Below, piece by piece: positions 17,303 to 26,706 of a DNA stretch of 64,000 bases (position 1 is its first letter; each line of letters begins with the position of its first letter). The stretch is from Micromonospora kangleipakensis (GTDB lineage: Bacteria; Actinomycetota; Actinomycetes; Mycobacteriales; Micromonosporaceae): NCBI RefSeq assembly GCF_004217615.1, contig NZ_SHLD01000001.1, forward strand, positions 5,890,001-5,954,000, read 5' to 3'. A model generated the notes under the pieces. It saw only the letters and a list, made by a program, of their open reading frames with translations. It did no database searches and was not told the origin of the DNA. Position numbers and translations under genes: made by a program.

Positions 17303-17905
17303 GTGGCCGGTCCCCTGATGATCGCCCTGGTCGGCGTCGACGGCTCGGGCAAGAGCACCCAGGCGCGGGCGTTGACGCGCCGGCTCACCGCCGGCGGCAC
17401 CCCGGCGAGCTACTTCGAGAACGCCGGCGGGCGCCCGCTGTGGAACCGGCTCGCCCGGACCCTCGGCCGGCGTGACGGGGTGGCGCTCTTCGGCCGTACC
17501 CTCTATCCGGCCCTGGAGGCGACGGTTCGCGCGCTGGCGATGAGCCGGACGCTGCTGTGGTCCCGGCTGACCGGCCGCACGGCGGTGCTGGACCGCTGGA
17601 CCTGGTGCCAGTACGTGATCATGGCGGCCCGCGGCGACCGCGGCGGACGGGCGGTCCGGGCCGCGTACGCGCTCTTCCCCCGGCCGACCGTGGTCTGCTT
17701 CCTGGCCACCTCGCCGGCGGTGGCGCGGGACCGGGTAACGGCCCGGGGCATCGACACCGAAGAGTTGGCGCACCTGCGCGCGCTGGACGCCGCGTACCGG
17801 GCGCTGCCCGAGTTCGGGACGGTCGTGGTGGTCGACGGGGACGGCGACCCGGACGAGGTGGCGGCGGCGCTGGACCGGGTGGTGTCACCCCTGGTCCGGG
17901 GCTGA
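17303..17905 (+). CDS. Thymidylate kinase-like nucleotide kinase
   Basis: 200 residues with a Walker A motif near the N-terminus (LVGVDGSGKSTQARAL), a central DRWTWCQY that corresponds to the DR(Y/W) nucleotide-binding motif, and a LID-like region VARDRVTARGIDTEE. It is dTMP kinase-like but diverged, with no standard tmk neighbours, so the acceptor may be another nucleotide or sugar. GTG at 17303 was chosen over ATG at 17318; both are in frame and neither has a clear ribosome binding site. TACCGT (17289-17294) could be the -10 box. Confidence 0.7.
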   Translation: MAGPLMIALVGVDGSGKSTQARALTRRLTAGGTPASYFENAGGRPLWNRLARTLGRRDGVALFGRTLYPALEATVRALAMSRTLLWSRLTGRTAVLDRWTWCQYVIMAARGDRGGRAVRAAYALFPRPTVVCFLATSPAVARDRVTARGIDTEELAHLRALDAAYRALPEFGTVVVVDGDGDPDEVAAALDRVVSPLVRG

Positions 17906-17922
17906 CCGCGCGCCCGCCGGAC

Positions 17923-17928
17923 TAGATT
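17923..17928 (+). promoter_or_regulatory. -10 box TAGATT for a leaderless transcript
   Basis: TAGATT ends seven bases before the ATG at 17936, which selects that start over the in-frame TTG at 17927 inside the box. Confidence 0.5.
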
Positions 17929-17935
17929 GTCGATC

Positions 17936-18373
17936 ATGGAGTACCGCCTGGTGGACCGGCTGCCCACCGTCGAGGAGTTCGTCGCCGTCACCTCCGCCGT
18001 CGGCTGGACCGACGCGTACGACCCGGCGGCGATCCCGGCCTCGCTGGCCGCCTCGCTGCACGGAGTGGTCGCGGTCGAGGGCAACCGGGTGATCGGGATC
18101 GGGCGGCTGGTCGGCGACGGGGCGATCTACTACTACCTGCAGGACCTCGCGGTGCGGCCGGAGCGGCAGCGGCGCGGGGTCGGCGCGGCGATCCTGGGCC
18201 GGCTGGAGGAGTGGATCGCCGCCCGGGCCTCGCCCCGGACGTTCGTCGGGCTCTTCGCCGCCGGGGAGTCGGTCGGCCTCTACCGCCGCTTCGGGTACGC
18301 CGTGCACGACGACATGACCGGCATGTTCCGCGTCGGCCCGTACCGGCCCCCGCACGGCGGGCCGGGGCACTAG
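17936..18373 (+). CDS. GNAT-family N-acetyltransferase
   Basis: 145 residues. The acetyl-CoA-binding motif A is clear: YYLQDLAVRPERQRRGVGAA, with the R/Q-x-x-G-x-G/A loop. Motif B follows as SVGLYRRFGYAVHDDMTGM. This is the small single-domain type that acetylates an amino group of a small molecule or protein. It follows the kinase-like gene after 30 bases but has its own -10 box. Confidence 0.8.
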   Translation: MEYRLVDRLPTVEEFVAVTSAVGWTDAYDPAAIPASLAASLHGVVAVEGNRVIGIGRLVGDGAIYYYLQDLAVRPERQRRGVGAAILGRLEEWIAARASPRTFVGLFAAGESVGLYRRFGYAVHDDMTGMFRVGPYRPPHGGPGH

Positions 18374-18395
18374 GACCCGGCCCGGTGCCGTCGGC

Positions 18396-20600
18396 TCAGC
18401 CGCGGCGGTTCTGCAGCCAGCGCAGGAGGTCCGAGGGGATGCCCCGGTCCTGCTGCTGCCGCGGCTGCTCGGGCCGCGGGGTCGGCTGCGGCTTCGGCCG
18501 CTGCGGGTCGCCGGCCAGCTCGCGGCTCGGCGCGGTGAAGTCCTGCACCGGCTGGCCGCTGACCGTGGTCTTGATCACCCGGGCCACCGCGTCGATCACC
18601 TTCGCCTGCACCGGCGCGCCGACCAGGTCGGTCGAGTCGTCCGGGTTGGCGGCGATGCCGGCGACGGCCACCTGCGGGGTGAAGCCGACGAACGTCTCGG
18701 TGGCGTTCCGCTCCGAGCTGCCCGTCTTGCCGGCCACCGGCCGGCCGACGATCCGGTCGACCGAGGTCGCGGTGCCACCGTTGCACTGCCCGTACGCCGA
18801 CTGCTGGCCGACCGGGCAGCGGGCCGCGTCGGTGGCCGCCCGGGCCACGTCGGGCTCCAGCACCTTCTTGCAGGACGGCTGGCCGACGGCCACCTTCTCG
18901 CCGTTCGCGGCGGTCACCGAGACCACCGGCAGCGGGGTGCAGTACGTCCCCTCGGCGGCCACGGTGGCGTACGCGTTGGCCAGGTCGAGCGGGGTGGTGG
19001 CGGCCACGCCGAGGGTGAACGCACCCCAGTTCTCCGCGTCGTCCCTGGCGAATGCGGCGTCGGAGTCGGCCCGGAACTTGATCCCGAGCCGCTGCGCCAT
19101 CTCGACCGCCTTCGCCGGCCCGACCTGCTCGGCCAGCCAGACGAAGTAGGTGTTCACGGAGCGGCCGAAGCCGTCCCACATCATCCGGTACCCGTCCATC
19201 CACTCCGGGTTGGCGTTGGCCGGGCACCACTTGCCGTCGCAGGCGCCCTCGCCCTCGGCGGCGTACCGGGTGGGCAGCTTGCTGGGGGCGTCGAAGCCGG
19301 TCGAGAGGGTCTTGCCGGCCTCCAGCGCGGCGAGGATGGTGAAGAGTTTGAAGGTGGAGCCGGCCTGGTAGCCGTCGACGCTGGCGCCGCCGGAGATCAG
19401 CGGGTTGACGGTGTTCGGGCGGTTGGCCTGCCCGGCGGGGTTCTCGTCCAGGCTGTAGTGCCGGTTCACCGCCATGGCGAGCACCCGGCCGGTGCCCGGC
19501 TCGACCGCCGCGATCGGCAGGGCGCGCTTGTTGTCGTACCCGTAGACGCCGGTGGCCTGCTGCTGCGCGGTCTGCTGGACCTTGGGGTCCAGCGAGGTGA
19601 CCACGGTGTAGCCGCCGCGCCGCAGCGCCTGCTCGCGCTCCTTCACGGTGTTGCCGAAGGCGGGCTGGGTCAGCCACCACTGGCGGAGGTAGCCGCAGAA
19701 GAAGCCCCAGTCGTCGTGCCCCTGGGCGACCGCGGTGCAGCCGTTGGGCTGGGCGGTCGGGTGCAGCGTGAGCGGCTCCGCCTTGGCCGCGGCGGCCTGC
19801 GCCTCGCTGATCGCGCCGGTCTCGGCCATGGCGTCGAGCACGTACGCCCGGCGCTCCAGCGCCCGGGCCTTGTCGCCGTCGATCGGGCTGTACTCGTCCG
19901 GCGACTGCACCAGCCCGGCGAGCAGGGCCGCCTCGCCCAGGGTCAGATCGGCCGGCGCCTTGCCGAAGTAGCGCTGGCTGGCCGCCGCGACGCCGTACGC
20001 CCCGGAGCCGAAGTAGGCGATGTTCAGGTAGCGGTTGAGGATCTCGTCCTTGCTGAGGGACTTCTCCACCGCGGAGGCGTACCGGATCTCCTGGAGCTTG
20101 CGCCCGACGGTCTGCTCGGTGGCGGCCTGCCGCTCCTCGGCCGTGCGGGTGGGGTCGGTCTTGAGCACGTTGCGGACGTACTGCATGGTCAGCGTGGAGC
20201 CGCCCTGCTCGGTGCCGCCGCCGCGGACGTTGGCGACCAGCGCGCGGGCGATGCCGCGCAGGTCGGCGCCGCCGTGGGAGTAGAAGCGCCGGTCCTCGGC
20301 CGCGACGATCGCCTGCCGCATCACCGGGGCGATCTCGGCCAGCGGCACGTCGGTGCGGTTGACGTCGTAGAACGTGGTGATCAGGGTCTTGCCGTCGTTG
20401 GCGTAGAGGTAGGAGCGCTGGGGCTGCGCGGGGGTGCGCAGCGCGTCGGGCAGCTCCACGTACGCCCCGAGGGCCGCCTTGGCGACCTGCCCGCCGAGCA
20501 GGCCGCTGGGCAGCGCGGCGACCGCGAGGACGAGCCCGGCGAGGGCGCCGGCGAGGAGCACGGTGAAGAGCCGCGACAGCGGCGACCGGGGTGACGGCAT
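18396..20600 (-). CDS. Bifunctional penicillin-binding protein (transglycosylase/transpeptidase)
   Basis: Class A PBP of 734 residues that polymerises glycan strands and cross-links peptides outside the membrane. After a short cytoplasmic tail and one membrane helix (residues 9-33), the GT51 domain shows EDRRFYSHGGADLRGIARA and GGSTLTMQYVRN. The transpeptidase domain has S415 in AGSTFKLF, SVN in GRSVNTYF and K625 in AGKTGSSE. The C-terminus is Pro/Gln-rich (about 50 residues). Both active sites look intact. ATG at 20598-20600 precedes MPSPRSPLSRLF; the upstream in-frame codons are unlikely. It converges on the acetyltransferase gene. Confidence 0.9.
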   Translation of the reverse strand: MPSPRSPLSRLFTVLLAGALAGLVLAVAALPSGLLGGQVAKAALGAYVELPDALRTPAQPQRSYLYANDGKTLITTFYDVNRTDVPLAEIAPVMRQAIVAAEDRRFYSHGGADLRGIARALVANVRGGGTEQGGSTLTMQYVRNVLKTDPTRTAEERQAATEQTVGRKLQEIRYASAVEKSLSKDEILNRYLNIAYFGSGAYGVAAASQRYFGKAPADLTLGEAALLAGLVQSPDEYSPIDGDKARALERRAYVLDAMAETGAISEAQAAAAKAEPLTLHPTAQPNGCTAVAQGHDDWGFFCGYLRQWWLTQPAFGNTVKEREQALRRGGYTVVTSLDPKVQQTAQQQATGVYGYDNKRALPIAAVEPGTGRVLAMAVNRHYSLDENPAGQANRPNTVNPLISGGASVDGYQAGSTFKLFTILAALEAGKTLSTGFDAPSKLPTRYAAEGEGACDGKWCPANANPEWMDGYRMMWDGFGRSVNTYFVWLAEQVGPAKAVEMAQRLGIKFRADSDAAFARDDAENWGAFTLGVAATTPLDLANAYATVAAEGTYCTPLPVVSVTAANGEKVAVGQPSCKKVLEPDVARAATDAARCPVGQQSAYGQCNGGTATSVDRIVGRPVAGKTGSSERNATETFVGFTPQVAVAGIAANPDDSTDLVGAPVQAKVIDAVARVIKTTVSGQPVQDFTAPSRELAGDPQRPKPQPTPRPEQPRQQQDRGIPSDLLRWLQNRRG

Positions 20601-20693
20601 GCACCCCAGGATTACCGCGAAAGCCGCCAACCGGCCACCCCGCCAGGCAACTGTCAGTTACCTCACGGCGACTTCCCAGCTACGGGCGGGTCA

Positions 20694-21494
20694 TCAGGTG
20701 GCGAGGGGGCCGTTCGGGGAGGATCCGGGCGCCGTCGGGGTGGCGACGCTGGCGGTGGCGGCGTCCCGGGCGATGGCGGCGGGCACCAGCCGGCCCGAGC
20801 GGTAGCCGATGCCGATGCCGGCGACCAGCACGAAGAGCGCGCCGAAGGTCTGCAACGAGCCGATCAGCGCGCCGCCGAGGCCGAGCAGCGGGGCGGCGAT
20901 CATCAGCATGACCCCGTCGCCGTAGCTGAACATCCCGGACCGGGCGACCGACCACCCGGTGAGGAACCATCCCAGGCTGTAACAGGTGGCCCCGAAGAGG
21001 ACCAGGCTCCGCGCGGTGGTGCCGAAGACCGGCGTCTCCTCGGCCAGCCCGGCGAACGGCAGCAACAGCACGGTGCCGGCGATGCTGACCAGCAGGCCGG
21101 CCGCGGCGACCCGGCGGCAGCGGGTGGCGGCGAGCAGGCCGGTCAGGGCCAGCAGGGCGAGCAGGCCGAGCCAGACCGCGGCCACCCAGCCCACCAGGTA
21201 GAGCGCCCGGCCGTCGGCCGGGTAGGGGTCGTTGCCCACGCCGCCGTCGCTGGCCATCGCCACCGCGCCGTAGAGGATCGCGTACGCGGGCAGCAGCCAG
21301 ACCGCCGCGCGGGCGAACCGCCGTACCGACCAGGCCCAGCTCGCGTTGGTGGCCGGGGCGGCCGGCCCGGGGTCGGAGACGAACGGCAGCACCCCGAACC
21401 CGCCCCCGGTACGCCGGCTGCCCAGCGGACCGGCGGGATCGTGGTCGCCGGGGACCGGCTCCCTGGACCACAAGCTGTTCGCCGGATCCTTCAT
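20694..21494 (-). CDS. Multi-spanning membrane protein of unknown function
   Basis: 266 residues: about 55 polar residues, then five or six hydrophobic segments (for example WLLPAYAILYGAVAMA, LGLLALLALTGLLAA and GLLVSIAGTVLLLPFAG), and a short polar tail. The Gly/Ala-rich helices and lack of conserved charged residues fit a structural or sensory membrane protein; no family was recognised. It is transcribed alone, ahead of the penicillin-binding protein gene on the same strand. Confidence 0.65.
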   Translation of the reverse strand: MKDPANSLWSREPVPGDHDPAGPLGSRRTGGGFGVLPFVSDPGPAAPATNASWAWSVRRFARAAVWLLPAYAILYGAVAMASDGGVGNDPYPADGRALYLVGWVAAVWLGLLALLALTGLLAATRCRRVAAAGLLVSIAGTVLLLPFAGLAEETPVFGTTARSLVLFGATCYSLGWFLTGWSVARSGMFSYGDGVMLMIAAPLLGLGGALIGSLQTFGALFVLVAGIGIGYRSGRLVPAAIARDAATASVATPTAPGSSPNGPLAT

Positions 21495-21643
21495 GCGTCA
21501 CCTCGCTCCGCCTGCGGGCGGCGCGGGACGCGTACGGCGCCCCGGCTCCTGCTCACCACCCGTCCTCAGACCGATCGTGGCAGGCGCCGGGGCGCCGCAT
21601 GAGTGTTTCTCGCATTTGCCGCCCGGCTCGGACGGCGGCCGGA

Positions 21644-22750
21644 TCAGCCCCGCTCGCGCTGGTCCGACGGGTCGTTGAGCAGGCTGTCCGGGGAGACCGG
21701 CTCCGGCGCGGGCAGCCCCTGCGGCTTCGCACCGCCGGTGGCCTGCGCCTCGGCGACGCGTACCTCGTCGTGGATCCGCTGGGCCGCGGCGGCGGCGGCC
21801 TGCGCCGCCTCGGCGGCCTCGCGCTCGACCTGGCTCGCGTGGTCGGCCGCTTCCGGCGCCGGGAGGTCACCCACCATCTGGCTCAGACCGCCCAGCGCGC
21901 CGCCCATCCCCTCAAGAGCCTTGGTCAGCTCGGCCGGGATGATCCAGACCTTGTTGGCGGTGCCGTTGGCGATCTGCGGCAGCGCCTGGAGGTACTGGTA
22001 GGCGAGCACCTTCTGGCTCGGGTTGGCCTGGTGGATCGCGTCGAAGACCGTCCGGATCGCCTTCGCCTGGCCCTCCGCCTGGAGGATCCGGGCCTGCCGG
22101 TCACCGTCGGCGCGGAGCACGGCGGACTGCTTCTCACCCTCGGCGGTGAGGATCTGCGACTGCTTGTGCCCCTCGGCCGTGAGGATCGCCGCCCGCCGGT
22201 CCCGCTCGGCGCGCATCTGCTTCTCCATCGAGTCGCGGATGCTCGCCGGCGGCTCGATCGCCTTGATCTCGACCCGGGTGACCTTGATGCCCCACCGGCC
22301 GGTGGTCTCGTCCAGCACCCCGGAGAGGTGCCGGTTGATCTCGTCCCGGCTGGTCAGCGCGCGCTCCAGGTCCAGCGAACCGATCACGTTCCGCAGCGTG
22401 GTGACGGTGAGCTGCTCGATGGCCTGGAGGAAGCTCGAGATCTCGTAGGTCGCCCGGACCGCGTCGACCACCTTGAAGTAGAGCACCGTGTCGATCGAGA
22501 CGACCAGGTTGTCCGAGGTGATCACCGGCTGCGGCGGGAAGCTGACCACCTGCTCCCGCATGTCCACCTTGGTGCGGACCGCGTCGATGAAGGGGACCAG
22601 CAGATTGAGGCCCGGGTTCAGGGTGCGCTTGTACTTGCCGAGCCGTTCGACCACGTCCTGGCGCTGCTGCGGCACGATCCGCACCGCCTTGATCAGCGTC
22701 ACCACGACGATCAACGCCACGGCGGCCAACAGCACCAATGCAAAGTCCAT
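21644..22750 (-). CDS. SPFH/band-7 domain membrane protein
   Basis: 368 residues: one N-terminal membrane helix (FALVLLAAVALIVVVTLI), then the SPFH domain (VRIVPQQRQDVVERLGKYKRTLNPGLNLLVPF ... VVSIDTVLYFKVVDAVRATYEI), then a long Ala/Glu/Gln coiled-coil (RDRRAAILTAEGHKQSQILTAE) and a Pro-rich tail. Stomatin-like proteins scaffold membrane microdomains. It follows an NfeD-like gene by five bases, the standard partnership. ATG at 22750 is chosen over the GTG at 22759 because AAGG lies eight bases upstream of the ATG. Confidence 0.88.
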   Translation of the reverse strand: MDFALVLLAAVALIVVVTLIKAVRIVPQQRQDVVERLGKYKRTLNPGLNLLVPFIDAVRTKVDMREQVVSFPPQPVITSDNLVVSIDTVLYFKVVDAVRATYEISSFLQAIEQLTVTTLRNVIGSLDLERALTSRDEINRHLSGVLDETTGRWGIKVTRVEIKAIEPPASIRDSMEKQMRAERDRRAAILTAEGHKQSQILTAEGEKQSAVLRADGDRQARILQAEGQAKAIRTVFDAIHQANPSQKVLAYQYLQALPQIANGTANKVWIIPAELTKALEGMGGALGGLSQMVGDLPAPEAADHASQVEREAAEAAQAAAAAAQRIHDEVRVAEAQATGGAKPQGLPAPEPVSPDSLLNDPSDQRERG

Positions 22751-22755
22751 ACCGT

Positions 22756-23229
22756 TCACCTTTTCGCTTCGGGAAGCTCACCGGGGTGGGAAATGTCGTC
22801 CTGCCAGACCAGGGCGGTGGCGCCCCGGACCTTGATCACCTGCACCCGCTCACCGGGGGCGAAACTCTGCGTCACGTCGTACGAGCGGGCGCTCCACAAC
22901 TCGCCGTCGATCTTGACCATGCCGTGCTCGGCGTCCACCCGCTCCAGCACCAGCGCGGTGGAGCCCTCGATCGCCTCCACGCCGAACGGCTGGTCGCCGC
23001 TCTCCAGCGCCGACCGGGCGTGCCGCCAGATGACCGGCCGGACCACCGCCACCGAGAGCGCGGAGACCACCGCGAAGACCAACGCCTGCAGCGCCACGGG
23101 GGCACCGAGCGCGGCCGCCCCGGCGGCGGCGAACGCCCCGGCAGCGAACATGATCAGGAAGAGCGTCGTCGTGAAGATCTCGGCGACCGCCAGCACCACA
23201 CCCAACACGATCCACACCACGGCGTCCAC
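22756..23229 (-). CDS. NfeD-like membrane protein
   Basis: 157 residues: three or four membrane segments (VVWIVLGVVLAVAEIF, LFLIMFAAGAFAAAGAAALG, LQALVFAVVSALSVAVV) followed by an OB-fold C-terminal domain (GVEAIEGSTALVLERVDAEHGMVKIDGELWSARS, APGERVQVIKVRGATALV). This is the short NfeD form that partners SPFH proteins in membrane quality control. The GTG at 23227-23229 puts the start at the first membrane helix. The first gene of a two-gene operon. Confidence 0.87.
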   Translation of the reverse strand: MDAVVWIVLGVVLAVAEIFTTTLFLIMFAAGAFAAAGAAALGAPVALQALVFAVVSALSVAVVRPVIWRHARSALESGDQPFGVEAIEGSTALVLERVDAEHGMVKIDGELWSARSYDVTQSFAPGERVQVIKVRGATALVWQDDISHPGELPEAKR

Positions 23230-23324
23230 GTAGCAATCGTGACACGTCGAAGCACGCACCGGCGTCCCGTGATGATCAGTAAGCTCTGCGGCACCCGATG
23301 CCCCGCCGAGCGAGGAGAACCGCC

Positions 23325-24641
23325 GTGCCCCTGCTGCCCGACACCGCCCGACAGGTCGACGCCCTCGTCAGCCGGGCCCAGGCGGAGGGGCGGGCGCCCT
23401 CGCTCGCCGTCGGGGTGGTCCGGGACGGGGCCCTCGCGCACCTCGCGGTCGCCGGCGAGCACCCACGGCCGGACGCCGACCAGCAGTACCGGATCGGCTC
23501 GATCAGCAAGACGATGACCGCGGTGCTGGTGATGCAGCAGCAGGACGCCGGCCGACTCGCCCTGGACGACCCGCTGGAGCGGCACCTGCCCGGCACCCCG
23601 GTCGGCGCGCTCACCCTGCGCCAGCTGCTCGGGCACGCCAGCGGCCTGCAGCGGGAGCCGGAGGGCTCCTGGTGGGAGCGGACCGAGGGGATCGACCTGG
23701 CCACCCTCGTCGCCGGGCTGACCCCGGACAAGATCGCCTACCCGCCGCACCACGTCTACCACTACTCCAACCTGGCGTACGGGCTGCTCGGCGGGGTGCT
23801 GGAGCGGGTCACCGGCACGCCCTGGTACGACCTGCTCCGCGAGCGGATCCTCGAACCGCTCGGCATGCGCCGGACCACCTACCACGCCACCGAGCCGTAC
23901 GCCCGGGGCTACGTCGTGCACCCCTGGCACGACACCCTGCGGGAGGAGCCGCGTACCGACACCGGGGCGATGGCCCCCGCCGGTCAGCTCTGGTCCACCG
24001 TCGAGGACCTGGCCCGCTGGGCCGCGTTCCTGGCCGACCCGGCGCCGGAGGTGCTCGCCCCGGAGACGCTGGCCGCGATGTGCGCCCCGGTGGTGATCAG
24101 CGACCTGGACTCGTGGACCGGCGGGCACGGCCTCGGCGTGGAGCTCTACCGGGTCGGCGACCGGGTGTACCTGGGCCACGGCGGCTCGATGCCCGGGTAC
24201 ATCGCCGGGCTGGCGGTCCACCGGCCCAGCCGCACCGCCGTGGTCGACTTCGCCAACTCGTACGGCCTGCGCGGCGGGCACCACATCGTCGGGCTGGCCC
24301 GGCAGATCCTCACCCTCGTGCTGGACGCCGAGCCCGCCGCGGTGCCGCCGTGGCGCCCGGCCGCCGCGCCGCCCCCGGCCGACATCGCCGAGCTCACCGG
24401 CCGCTGGTGGTGGATGGGCACCGAGTACGAGGTCCGCCCCGACGGCACCGGCAACCTGCTGGCCGGCCCGGTCGGTCAGCCGGTGCTCCGGTTCACCCCG
24501 GAGGGCCCGGACCGCTGGCGGGGTCGCTCCGGCGGCCAGGACGGCGAGATCCTCACCGTCGTCCGGGACGAGGCAGGCCGGGCGGTCGCCCTCGACATCG
24601 CCACCTTCGTCTTCACCCGCACTCCCGACCAGGAACCCTGA
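23325..24641 (+). CDS. Serine hydrolase, class C beta-lactamase/D-Ala-D-Ala carboxypeptidase family
   Basis: 438 residues without a signal peptide, so probably cytoplasmic. The active site SxxK is in YRIGSISKTMTAV, the tyrosine motif is YHYSNLAYGLLGG, and the third motif is GHGGSMPGY, with His replacing Lys as in esterase-like members. A lipocalin-like C-terminal domain of about 90 residues follows (ELTGRWWWMGTEYEV). GTG at 23325 has GAGGAG seven bases upstream, which decides the start over the longer frame. Likely an esterase or peptidase rather than a true beta-lactamase. Confidence 0.83.
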   Translation: MPLLPDTARQVDALVSRAQAEGRAPSLAVGVVRDGALAHLAVAGEHPRPDADQQYRIGSISKTMTAVLVMQQQDAGRLALDDPLERHLPGTPVGALTLRQLLGHASGLQREPEGSWWERTEGIDLATLVAGLTPDKIAYPPHHVYHYSNLAYGLLGGVLERVTGTPWYDLLRERILEPLGMRRTTYHATEPYARGYVVHPWHDTLREEPRTDTGAMAPAGQLWSTVEDLARWAAFLADPAPEVLAPETLAAMCAPVVISDLDSWTGGHGLGVELYRVGDRVYLGHGGSMPGYIAGLAVHRPSRTAVVDFANSYGLRGGHHIVGLARQILTLVLDAEPAAVPPWRPAAAPPPADIAELTGRWWWMGTEYEVRPDGTGNLLAGPVGQPVLRFTPEGPDRWRGRSGGQDGEILTVVRDEAGRAVALDIATFVFTRTPDQEP

Positions 24642-24777
24642 CCCACCACGCCGCCCCGACCCGGCCGGGCTCGGACCGGGCCGGGCTCGGACCTGGCCGG
24701 CCGGCGGGCGGGGTCGGTGCGCCACCGCTACGAAGGACACCCCCTCCGCAACCGGACCGCGCAGCCCGCCCACGACG

Positions 24778-24851
24778 GGGCCCGGGGCCGCCGTGCCCGG
24801 CGGAGGGATCAAGCCTGACCGCGCGGAGCCGGGCACGGCGGCCCCCGGCCC
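24778..24851. terminator. Bidirectional terminator between convergent genes
   Basis: 24778-24801 pairs with 24828-24851 (24 bases, one mismatch, 26-base loop). It separates the serine hydrolase gene (+) from the DUF3097 gene (-). The stretch 24642-24777 before it is GC-rich with a short CGGGCTCGGACC direct repeat and no gene. Confidence 0.7.
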
Positions 24852-24893
24852 TGAACCGCGACAAGCGGCAAGCGGCAAGGAGCCGACCGACGA

Positions 24894-25706
24894 CTACAAA
24901 GGCTCGGTCACGAAGTCGATCAACCGCTCCATCGCGTTGATCAGCGGCGTCTCCACGTCCGCGAAGCTGTCGACCCGGGACAGGATGCGCCGCCACATCT
25001 CGGCCGGCTCGGCCACTCCGAGGGCCGCGCAGACGCCCTCCTTCCAGGGCCGTCCGGGCGGCACCACCGGCCAGGCCCGGATGCCGAGCGCCGCCGGCTT
25101 GACCGCCTGCCACACGTCGACGTACGGGTGGCCGGTGACCAGCACGTGCGGCGAGGTCACCGCCGCCACGATCCGGCTCTCCTTGGAGCCGGCCACCAGG
25201 TGGTCGACGAGCACGCCGAGCCGCCGGCCCGGGCCGGGGGCGAAGGCGCGGACCTCGGCGTCGAGGGCGTCGATGCCGTCCAGCGGCTCCACCACCACGC
25301 CCTCGATCCGCAGGTCGTCGCCCCAGATCCGCTCCACCAGCGCGGCGTCGTGCACGCCCTCGACCCAGATCCGGCTCGCCTTCGCGACCTGCGCGCGGAC
25401 GTTGTCGACCGCGATCGAGCCGGAGGCGGTACGCCGTCGGGCCGCCGGCACGGGGGCGCGGGTCGGCCGGCGCAGCGTCACCGGCCGGCCGTCGAGCAGG
25501 AAGGCCGCCGGCAGCAGCGGGAAGTTGCGCCGCCGGCCGTGCCGGTCCTCCAGCACCACCGCGCCGGCCTCGAAGCCGACCACCGCGCCGCAGAAACCGG
25601 AGTCGGCGTCCTCGACCACCAGGTCCGGCTCGGCGTCCACCTCGGGGGTGACCTTCCGCCGTCGCCAGTCCCCCGCCAGCACGTCCTCGCCGTATCGCCC
25701 CGCCAT
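24894..25706 (-). CDS. DUF3097 family protein
   Basis: 270 residues, conserved across actinobacteria, function unknown. Recognised from the overall sequence: YGEDVLAGDWRRRKVTPEVDAEPDLVVED at the N-terminus, a DRHGRRRNFPLLPAAFLLDGRPV strand region, IWVEGVHDAALVERIWGDDLR and VLVDHLVAGSKESRI. The last two resemble a TOPRIM-like acidic arrangement, so a nucleic-acid role is possible but unproven. On the minus strand TAGCGT (25719-25714) ends seven bases before the ATG, so the message is probably leaderless. Confidence 0.8.
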   Translation of the reverse strand: MAGRYGEDVLAGDWRRRKVTPEVDAEPDLVVEDADSGFCGAVVGFEAGAVVLEDRHGRRRNFPLLPAAFLLDGRPVTLRRPTRAPVPAARRRTASGSIAVDNVRAQVAKASRIWVEGVHDAALVERIWGDDLRIEGVVVEPLDGIDALDAEVRAFAPGPGRRLGVLVDHLVAGSKESRIVAAVTSPHVLVTGHPYVDVWQAVKPAALGIRAWPVVPPGRPWKEGVCAALGVAEPAEMWRRILSRVDSFADVETPLINAMERLIDFVTEPL

Positions 25707-25875
25707 GTGGATCACGCTAACCGGCGGTCCGGCGCGCCGCCCGCCGACGCGCCGCCGCGACGCCGGCCCGCCCGGACGGCGGACGCCGCGGGCCCGCAAA
25801 AAGGGGCGAAGAAGGCAGTTCGGGGCAGGCTACGCGGCCGGAGCGGCAGTCGAGACAGGGGCGGCGGCGAGCACG

Positions 25876-25881
25876 TACCCT
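25876..25881 (+). promoter_or_regulatory. -10 box TACCCT for a leaderless transcript
   Basis: TACCCT ends six bases before the ATG at 25888. Confidence 0.5.
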
Positions 25882-25887
25882 TTCCGC

Positions 25888-26682
25888 ATGTCCCTCCCCG
25901 CCACGGGCGCGGCCACCCTGGCTCCGCGCCGGTCCAGCCGGTTCGTTGCCTGGGTGCGCGCCTGGCGCGCCGGCCTGGTGCCCTTCGACGAGGTCGCCGA
26001 CTCCATCGCCGGCGACGAGGAGCACCTGGTCGCGGACGCCCCCGGCACCTGGACCGACGTCCCGCTGCGGGACGCGCTGCCCACCCTGGCCAAGCTCTCC
26101 CCCGACGAGATCAGGCTGGTGCTGCCCGCGCCCGGCGACCCACGCGGCCTGCCCGGCCCCGGTGACTTCGCCGGCGCGGCGCTGCTCGCCGCGGAGGCGG
26201 TGGTCGCCGGCGGGCTCGGGCTGATCCCGCAGGTGCGCAGCCACACCTCGGGCTCCGGGATGACCTGGGAGACGGTGCTCTGGCGGGTGTACCCGTTGCC
26301 CCCCAACGCGCCGGCGGCGTCGCTCACCGCGCCCGGCGCGGCCGAGGCGGAGGCGGAGCTGGCCGCCGCGCTCGCGGAGACCACGGCCGCGCTGACCCGC
26401 CTCGACGTCGCCCAGTGGCGGCCGGAGCTGGCCGGGGCGCTCGCCGCGCTGCGCCGCCCCGACGGCGCCACCGACCTGCCACCGGGCTTCGACCCGCGGG
26501 CCCGGCGACTCTTCGCCCGGGCCGCGGTCCTGGACCGGGTGCTCGCCCTCGCCGGGCACAGCGCGCCGGGCGGAGCGATCAACAACTACGAGGCCCAGCA
26601 GCGCGACGCCGCGCTGCGCCCGCTCACCACCGCCTGCCGGCAGGCCCTGGTCGCCGCCTGCAACGCCCCGCTGCGCCCCTGA
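25888..26682 (+). CDS. Conserved actinobacterial protein of unknown function
   Basis: 264 residues, soluble, Ala-rich. The N-terminal half has VAWVRAWRAGLVPFDEVADSI and a Pro-rich segment LVLPAPGDPRGLPGPGDFAGAAL; the middle contains GLIPQVRSHTSGSGMTWETVLWRVYPL; the C-terminal half is helical (EAEAELAAALAETTAALTRL, INNYEAQQRDAALRPL). I do not recognise a catalytic motif. It stands divergent to the DUF3097 gene with a small gap and has its own leaderless promoter. It converges on the HAD phosphatase gene. Confidence 0.7.
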   Translation: MSLPATGAATLAPRRSSRFVAWVRAWRAGLVPFDEVADSIAGDEEHLVADAPGTWTDVPLRDALPTLAKLSPDEIRLVLPAPGDPRGLPGPGDFAGAALLAAEAVVAGGLGLIPQVRSHTSGSGMTWETVLWRVYPLPPNAPAASLTAPGAAEAEAELAAALAETTAALTRLDVAQWRPELAGALAALRRPDGATDLPPGFDPRARRLFARAAVLDRVLALAGHSAPGGAINNYEAQQRDAALRPLTTACRQALVAACNAPLRP

Positions 26683-26706
26683 GGGCGCAGCCGCCGGGGC
26701 GCGGGC

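Noticed and set aside
21599..23233. Long plus-strand open frame opposite the SPFH and NfeD genes
   Set aside because: Shadow frame of high-GC DNA; rich in Arg, Gly, Val and Leu with no recognisable domain, while the opposite strand encodes two clear proteins. The same applies to similar long frames opposite mmsA, murD2, PucR, asnB and the amylopullulanase gene.
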